Below, piece by piece: positions 11,747 through 15,630 of a stretch of DNA of 15,630 nt. Each line of letters starts with the position of its first letter. The stretch's first letter is position 1. The position numbers were made by a program, and so were the translations under genes. Origin of the DNA: Candidatus Moranbacteria bacterium UBA4824. Its GTDB lineage: Bacteria; Patescibacteriota; Minisyncoccia; Moranbacterales; UBA2206. The notes beneath the pieces are model-generated. The model was not told the DNA's origin and did no database searches. It worked only from the letters and a program-made list of their open reading frames with translations. Location: positions 1 to 15,630 of the forward strand of contig DHFM01000026.1 of the NCBI GenBank assembly GCA_002400405.1. The letters are read 5' to 3'.

Positions 11747-13300
11747 ATGCTGTATAAATTCCCACAATATATAATAGAAGTTATCCAAAGTCTCGAGAGG
11801 GCTGGTTTTGAGGCGTTTGTGGTGGGCGGATGTGTGAGGGATCTATTATTAAATAACGAACCAAAAGATTGGGATATTGCGACCAATGGAAAACCTGAGG
11901 ATATTTTGAAAATTTTTCCGGATGGGAAATATGAAAATGATTTTGGGACAGTGATGTTGCCTCTAAAATATATTGAAGGCGTAGCGGAAGAAAATTGGAA
12001 TGGGCCGAATGTGGAAATTACGACATATCGTATTGAATCAAAATATTCTGATAAACGTCATCCAGATGAGGTTAAATTTGCTAAAACTTTAGAAGAAGAT
12101 TTAAGTCGCAGAGATTTTACGGTGAATGCGATGGCTATTCATGTAACATGCAACATGAAACATGAAACAGAAAAAAAATATGAAATCATTGATCTTTTTG
12201 GTGGACAGGAAGATTTGAAAAAAAAGATTATTCGAGCGGTGGGGGAGGCGGAGGAAAGATTTGATGAGGATGCACTTCGCATGATGCGAGCAGTCCGTTT
12301 CGCTGTTCAGCTCAGCGGAAATACACCTCACCCCAACCCTCTCCTTATAAAGGAGAGGGGGGAAAGTGAATGGGAGATTGAAGAAAAAACTTTTTTGGCA
12401 ATTAAGAAAAATTCCAAAAATTTGAAATATGTTTCGCATGAGCGAATTCAGGATGAATTTGATAAAATAATGCTTTCAGAAAATCCAAGTAAAGGCGTGG
12501 AACTTTTGGTGGAAAGTAAATTAATGGATGAATTTATTCCTGAGATAATTGCGACTATTGGCGTGAAACAAAATCGCCATCATTATTTCGGGCCATATAA
12601 TACCGTCTATGCACATCTATTAGCGAGCCTGGAAAAATGTCCATCTGAAAAACTGGAAGTGCGTTTGGCTTCATTTTTTCATGATATCGGAAAACCAAAA
12701 TCGAAAAGAGGGGAAGGGGAAATGTCAACTTTCTATAGTCATGAATATATCGGGGCAAAAATGGTGGAAAAGATTTTGGAACGAATGAAATACCCGCGGA
12801 AAATTATTGAAAAAACTGTGATGCTTGTGAAAAATCATATGTTTTATTATAACGTCGATGAAGTGGGTGAATCAGGAGTGCGTCGCGTGGTGCAAAAAGT
12901 GGGAGTGGAAAATATTTCTGATCTAATTGATGTGCGAATTGCTGATCGACTTGGCTCGGGTGTGGCGAAAGCGGTGCCATATAAGCTTCGACATTTCAAA
13001 TTCATGGTGGAAAAAGTATCAAGCGATGCTATTTCAGTCAAACAACTAAAAATCAATGGAAATGATTTAATAGCCGAACTCAAAATTCAACCCGGGCCAA
13101 AAATCGGGGCGATTTTGGATGTGCTTCTGGCGCAAGTGATTGACGATCAAACCCTAAACGAAAAAGAAAAACTTCTGGAGTTGGCTAAGGATCTAGACAA
13201 AAAAGATCTCGCCGAACTTCGCGCGTTTGCTAAACAAAAAATTGAGAAAGAAAAAAAGGAGGAAGAAGAGTTGATGAAGAAGAAATATTGGGTGGAGTGA
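11747..13300 (+). CDS. cca: CCA tRNA nucleotidyltransferase (class II polymerase with HD domain)
   Basis: Adds or repairs the 3' CCA of tRNAs. The 517 residues show the class II nucleotidyltransferase head GGCVRDLLL (27-35), the catalytic DWD (41-43), and RRDFTVNAMA (121-130). The neck region ERFDEDALRMMRAVRFA follows, then an HD phosphohydrolase-type domain with FFHDIGKP (310-317, His312-Asp313). Two in-frame repeats interrupt it. One encodes HVTCNMKHETE from residue 132, in the head just before the EIIDLFGG motif. The other encodes TPHPNPLLIKERGES, about 193-207, in the neck. The Lys/Glu-rich C-terminal tail is long. The gene follows two tRNA genes lacking an encoded CCA by only eight bases and may share their transcript. 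No Shine-Dalgarno site is seen. Confidence 0.95.
   Translation: MLYKFPQYIIEVIQSLERAGFEAFVVGGCVRDLLLNNEPKDWDIATNGKPEDILKIFPDGKYENDFGTVMLPLKYIEGVAEENWNGPNVEITTYRIESKYSDKRHPDEVKFAKTLEEDLSRRDFTVNAMAIHVTCNMKHETEKKYEIIDLFGGQEDLKKKIIRAVGEAEERFDEDALRMMRAVRFAVQLSGNTPHPNPLLIKERGESEWEIEEKTFLAIKKNSKNLKYVSHERIQDEFDKIMLSENPSKGVELLVESKLMDEFIPEIIATIGVKQNRHHYFGPYNTVYAHLLASLEKCPSEKLEVRLASFFHDIGKPKSKRGEGEMSTFYSHEYIGAKMVEKILERMKYPRKIIEKTVMLVKNHMFYYNVDEVGESGVRRVVQKVGVENISDLIDVRIADRLGSGVAKAVPYKLRHFKFMVEKVSSDAISVKQLKINGNDLIAELKIQPGPKIGAILDVLLAQVIDDQTLNEKEKLLELAKDLDKKDLAELRAFAKQKIEKEKKEEEELMKKKYWVE
12140..12169. repeat. ATGAAACATG-type repeat inside cca
   Basis: CATGTAACATGCAACATG followed by AAACATGAAACA. It is in frame and encodes HVTCNMKHETE, in the head domain. 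Related to 1074-1102 and 13304-13340. Confidence 0.7.
12324..12365. repeat. CCCTCTCCTT hairpin repeat inside cca
   Basis: Arms CCCTCTCCTT (12337-12346) and AAGGAGAGGG (12350-12359) with loop ATA. It encodes TPHPNPLLIKERGES in frame. Related to 10090-10131. Confidence 0.8.
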
Positions 13301-13303
13301 GGT

Positions 13304-13340
13304 CATGAAGCATATAGCATGAAACATGAAGCATGAAACA
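13304..13340. repeat. ATGAAACATG-type repeat after cca
   Basis: CATGAAGCATATAGCATG, then AAACATGAAGCATGAAACA, starting three bases after the cca stop. It shares GCATATAGCATGAAACATGA with the tilS-end copy, apart from one position. Confidence 0.7.
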
Positions 13341-13355
13341 AAAAAAGAAATTAAA

Positions 13356-13383
13356 AAAGCGGGATTTTTTTGGATCCCGCTTT
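13356..13383. terminator. Bidirectional terminator between cca and the small minus-strand gene
   Basis: AAAGCGGGAT (13356-13365) pairs with ATCCCGCTTT (13374-13383). The minus-strand read ends in TTTTTTAATTTC, a good U-tract, so it best serves the gene ending at 13389. For cca the plus-strand tail TTTAAG is weaker. Confidence 0.82.
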
Positions 13384-13388
13384 AAGTT

Positions 13389-13622
13389 CTATTTTCTTTT
13401 AGCAAAAAAATCAGTAAGTTTATCCCGCATCCTTTTCTCTAACTCTGCATTCTTTGTGGCGAGTTCTTTTTTTTGAGCCTCTTCTTCTGTTATCCCACCA
13501 ATCAGCTTTGGATTTGGTTCGATAATTTTTCCATCCTCTTTTCTTATCTCTTCAATTACTCCAGTTTCTTTTTTTCGACGGCGAATTACGACTGGATTTG
13601 GCTGTTCTGATTCATTGGGCAT
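13389..13622 (-). CDS. Small hypothetical charged protein
   Basis: I do not recognise this 77-residue protein. It starts MPNESEQPNPVVIRRRKKE, a proline-rich then basic N-terminus, and continues with an acidic/lysine stretch (EEIRKEDGKIIEPNPK). It ends in a probable helix (EEEAQKKELATKNAELEKRMRDKLTDFFAKR) that could form a coiled coil. There is no signal peptide, membrane segment or cysteine. A terminator follows the stop within a few bases and a candidate promoter (TATAAT at 13638-13633) precedes the start by about ten bases; together these support a real transcription unit. It is divergent from the gene at 13670. A small RNA- or protein-binding adaptor is possible, but nothing fixes a role. 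Confidence 0.6.
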   Translation of the reverse strand: MPNESEQPNPVVIRRRKKETGVIEEIRKEDGKIIEPNPKLIGGITEEEAQKKELATKNAELEKRMRDKLTDFFAKRK

Positions 13623-13632
13623 ATTTTTGTGA

Positions 13633-13663
13633 ATTATAATTATTAATCTTTTTATGCTATTAT
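13633..13663. promoter_or_regulatory. Divergent promoter pair with near-leaderless starts
   Basis: Plus strand: an extended -10 TGCTATTAT (13655-13663) places the start at about 13670, the A of the ATG. Minus strand: TATAAT (13638-13633) places the start at about 13626, four bases before the ATG at 13622. No good -35 boxes are visible. Confidence 0.4.
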
Positions 13664-13669
13664 TATACC

Positions 13670-14332
13670 ATGGCTTCGCAAATTTCTCATATAGTTTATG
13701 CTAAGAAATATTTTGACCGATTGGAATCGGAAGGGCTTAATGATTTGAATAATGTAAAAAAGCTCTTTGTGCCTAATGAGAAAATAAATCGAGATGAATT
13801 TATTCTGGGTTGTGTTTTTCCGGATATTCGGCGTGTTGACAAAACGATAAAAAGAAGAGATACTCATTTGAAGTTTGCTCCATTAGATTTGAATTTTTCT
13901 GGTCTAACTTCTTTTGATGCGGGGTGGAAATTTCATTTGTATTGTGATATGAGACGAGAAGAAATTTTGAATAGATATAATTTTTATTCATCAGATGAAA
14001 AATCTTACATGAAAGGATGGGCAGCTAAACTTCTGGAAGACGAATTAATTTATGATGAATATAACAATTGGGAAAAAATTGGAAATTATTTCAACAATCC
14101 TCCATATGAAAATATCAAATTGAATGTGACGCAAGAAACTTTTAGATTATGGTATGCAATAGTGGCAAAATACATCGAAAAGAAACCAAATGACAAGATA
14201 ATGAGTATATTTTTGATAAAGCAGTTAGCATTTCCTGATGAGGTAGAAAAAATAGCCAGTGCGGTTAAGGAGCTTCGCAAAAATGAAAAAGTGGTGGAGA
14301 TATTAAAAAAGGTAAAAAATGAAATTATATGA
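13670..14332 (+). CDS. Putative zinc-dependent phospholipase C-like protein (PF00882-type)
   Basis: The pattern of metal ligands resembles zinc-dependent phospholipase C/S1-P1-type proteins: His7 near the N-terminus in SHIVYAKKYF, Asp52 in the GCVFPDI segment (46-53), His66 in RRDTHLKF, and the GWKFHLYCD helix (85-93) with His89 and Asp93. The second half is helical and lacks recognisable motifs. It is 220 residues long with no signal peptide, so it would act in the cytoplasm, unlike secreted phospholipases. Its C-terminal lysine-rich end overlaps folD by four bases (ATGA), so the two are coupled. I infer the family from ligand spacing alone; the substrate is unknown. It may start as a leaderless transcript. 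Confidence 0.6.
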   Translation: MASQISHIVYAKKYFDRLESEGLNDLNNVKKLFVPNEKINRDEFILGCVFPDIRRVDKTIKRRDTHLKFAPLDLNFSGLTSFDAGWKFHLYCDMRREEILNRYNFYSSDEKSYMKGWAAKLLEDELIYDEYNNWEKIGNYFNNPPYENIKLNVTQETFRLWYAIVAKYIEKKPNDKIMSIFLIKQLAFPDEVEKIASAVKELRKNEKVVEILKKVKNEII

Positions 14333-15207
14333 AAATTTTAGATGGAAAAAAATTGTCTCAAGAAATTAAGGCAGAATTAAAAACTGAAGTTTTGGAATTG
14401 AAGGAGAAGGGAATTGTTCCTGGGCTATCCGTGATAATTGTTGGAAATGATGAGGCTTCAAAAATTTATGTGCGGAATAAGAAAAGAGCTTGTGAGGAAG
14501 TTGGAATATGTTCGCAAGTTTATGAATTAGAAGAAAGCGTTTCCGAAGAAGATTTGTTGACCTTGATTGAAAAAATAAATAAGGATGAAAAAGTACATGG
14601 TGTTTTGGTGCAACTTCCTTTGCCAAAGCATATTAATGAGACAAATTTAATTTTAGCGATTGATCCTAAAAAAGATGTAGATTGTTTTCATCCGGAAAAT
14701 TTGGGAAAAATGTTTTTGAATTGTCCGAGATTTTTGCCTTGTACGCCAGCGGGGATTATGGAAATATTTGAAAAATATAAGATAGAAGTTTCGGGAAAGG
14801 ATATTGTCATAATTGGAAAAAGTAATATTGTGGGAAAGCCGTTGGCTTTTATGCTGATGAATCAAGACGCCACTTTGACAATTTGTCATGCTAAAACTAA
14901 AAATCTCAAAGAAAAATGTCTCAAGGCGGATATAATCATAACTGCTACCGGTGAGACTGGACTAATTACTTCGGATATGGTAAAAAAGGATGTAGTCATT
15001 GTTGATATTGGAATGAGTCGAGATGATGCCGGCAAAGTTTTGGGAGATGTGGATTTTTCGGAAGTTTCAAAAATGGCCAGCGCAATTACGCCTGTACCGG
15101 GAGGCGTGGGACCAATGACAATCGCAATGTTACTAAGGAATTCTGTACAGTCTGCTAAGATTCATAATTTACGAAAATACGAATCTAACGAAAGTACGAA
15201 TTCGTAA
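14329..15207 (+). CDS. folD: Bifunctional methylenetetrahydrofolate dehydrogenase/cyclohydrolase FolD
   Basis: Cytoplasmic enzyme that interconverts 5,10-methylene-, 5,10-methenyl- and 10-formyl-tetrahydrofolate, supplying one-carbon units for purines and formyl-methionine. The 292 residues contain YVRNKKRACEEVGI with Tyr47 and Lys51 (catalytic YxxxK), VLVQLPLP (92-99), DVDCFHPENLG (116-126), PCTPAGI (137-143), the Rossmann motif GKSNIVGKP (163-171), and TPVPGGVGPMT (254-264), all as in canonical FolD. The stop codon of the upstream gene overlaps the ATG, indicating translational coupling. The last 15 or so residues (278-292, HNLRKYESNEST) are encoded by a TACGAA repeat and probably replaced the original tail. 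Confidence 0.97.
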   Translation: MKILDGKKLSQEIKAELKTEVLELKEKGIVPGLSVIIVGNDEASKIYVRNKKRACEEVGICSQVYELEESVSEEDLLTLIEKINKDEKVHGVLVQLPLPKHINETNLILAIDPKKDVDCFHPENLGKMFLNCPRFLPCTPAGIMEIFEKYKIEVSGKDIVIIGKSNIVGKPLAFMLMNQDATLTICHAKTKNLKEKCLKADIIITATGETGLITSDMVKKDVVIVDIGMSRDDAGKVLGDVDFSEVSKMASAITPVPGGVGPMTIAMLLRNSVQSAKIHNLRKYESNESTNS

Positions 15208-15233
15208 TTTAGTTTAATTCGTAAATTCGTAAA
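15167..15233. repeat. Palindromic TACGAA/TTCGTA repeat at the end of folD
   Basis: TTTACGAAAATACGAATCTAACG, written in two parts as TTTACGAAAATACGAAT then CTAACGAAAGTACGAATT, is followed by reverse-oriented CGTAATTTAGTTTAATTCG and TTCGTAAA. The order matches 4081-4169. It encodes the folD tail and ends just before the next gene. Confidence 0.65.
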
Positions 15234-15237
15234 TGCT

Positions 15238-15531
15238 ATGCAAATAGAAGTTAAAAATATTTCTACCAACCCAGTGAATATGTTGCGACGGGCTGGATAT
15301 GCCTTCCAAAGACAAGAAGGAGAAGAGATGAGTTTTGTTAGGCCCTTCAGTGCTTCAGGCTATCCAAGATTTCATATGTATGTTAAGGTAAATGGAGCTG
15401 ATATGATAGTGAATATTCATTTGGACATGAAGAAAGAAACATACGGTGATGATACTCGTCATCATGGGGAATATGAAAACGAAGGAGCGCTGGCAGATGA
15501 AGTGAGAAGACTTAAGGCGATTTTGGGGTAA
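15238..15531 (+). CDS. Small hypothetical protein
   Basis: I do not recognise this 97-residue protein. It reads as an alternating strand and helix fold: MQIEVKNIS strand, a short helix with MLRRAGYAFQ (14-23), a strand pair RFHMYVKVNGADMIVNIHLDMK (44-65), a His-rich DDTRHHGEY turn (71-79), and a C-terminal helix ADEVRRLKAIL (86-96). Composition is ordinary, with no membrane segment or signal peptide. The start at 15238 follows the TACGAA repeat by a few bases and the gene ends ten bases before tRNA-Leu. Codon use matches its neighbours, which supports a real gene. The compact strand-turn-strand shape could be a small nucleic-acid- or metal-binding domain, but this is speculation. Confidence 0.75.
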   Translation: MQIEVKNISTNPVNMLRRAGYAFQRQEGEEMSFVRPFSASGYPRFHMYVKVNGADMIVNIHLDMKKETYGDDTRHHGEYENEGALADEVRRLKAILG

Positions 15532-15541
15532 AAATAAATAT

Positions 15542-15623
15542 GCCTTGGTGGCGGAATTGGTATACGCGCTAGTCTTAGGAACTAGTGGGCTTGCCCATGA
15601 GAGTTCAAGTCTCTCCCAAGGCA
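15542..15623 (+). tRNA. tRNA-Leu (anticodon TAG)
   Basis: An 82-nt class II tRNA. Acceptor GCCTTGG/CCAAGGC, anticodon stem CTAGT/ACTAG with loop CTTAGGA reading CUA, a long variable arm (TGGGC, TT, GCCCA), T arm GAGAG/CTCTC with loop TTCAAGT, discriminator A. No 3' CCA is encoded. Confidence 0.95.
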
Positions 15624-15630
15624 CAAAAGT

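Noticed and set aside
15355..15624. Minus-strand open frame covering the hypothetical gene and tRNA-Leu
   Set aside because: It is antisense to the tRNA and to a better-supported plus-strand gene; its start lies in the tRNA.

Overview
The window looks like a piece of a small, AT-rich bacterial chromosome, most likely from the Candidate Phyla Radiation (Patescibacteria), perhaps a Parcubacteria or Moranbacteria-type lineage. This is an inference. It rests on compact housekeeping genes, tRNA genes without an encoded CCA, starts without clear Shine-Dalgarno sites, lysine/isoleucine-rich proteins, and repeats read through as 'SAKAS/TAG' and 'HPNPLLIKERG' peptides inside conserved proteins. No phage, integrase, transposase or CRISPR array is visible.

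Layout: positions 1-4017 hold a minus-strand housekeeping block in the order rpsA, gmk-like, tilS, ftsH (ftsH is cut by the left edge). Upstream, at 4170-4318, a strong minus-strand promoter, a folded segment of about 114 nt and a terminator define a probable small RNA or attenuating leader that I cannot match to a known family. Positions 4484-8075 run on the plus strand: a metallo-beta-lactamase-fold hydrolase, a one-helix membrane protein and full-length gyrA, which is preceded by a large cruciform-like palindrome. Positions 8297-11356 run on the minus strand: a TraB/TIKI-like protein with an internal twin-arginine motif, and an O-antigen-ligase/Wzy-type membrane protein. Positions 11580-15623 hold tRNA-Ala(GGC), tRNA-Arg(CCU), the CCA-adding enzyme gene directly behind them, a small minus-strand gene, a zinc-phospholipase-C-like protein coupled to folD, a small hypothetical gene and tRNA-Leu(UAG).

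The most unusual layer is the repeats. At least eight families of short palindromic elements sit in the intergenic gaps and, in frame, inside rpsA, tilS, folD, cca and especially the O-antigen-ligase gene. That gene carries six perfect copies of the palindrome TGTTCCACGTGGAACA, which closely resembles the ParB-binding parS site. Four of the six lie in a duplicated element of about 147 bp. One repeat at 11351-11473 contains a second repeat inserted cleanly inside it, which is direct evidence of movement.

Functional links: cca follows two tRNA genes that need CCA addition; rpsA, gmk and tilS are tightly packed and probably co-transcribed; convergent genes share bidirectional terminators at 8161-8194 and 13356-13383.
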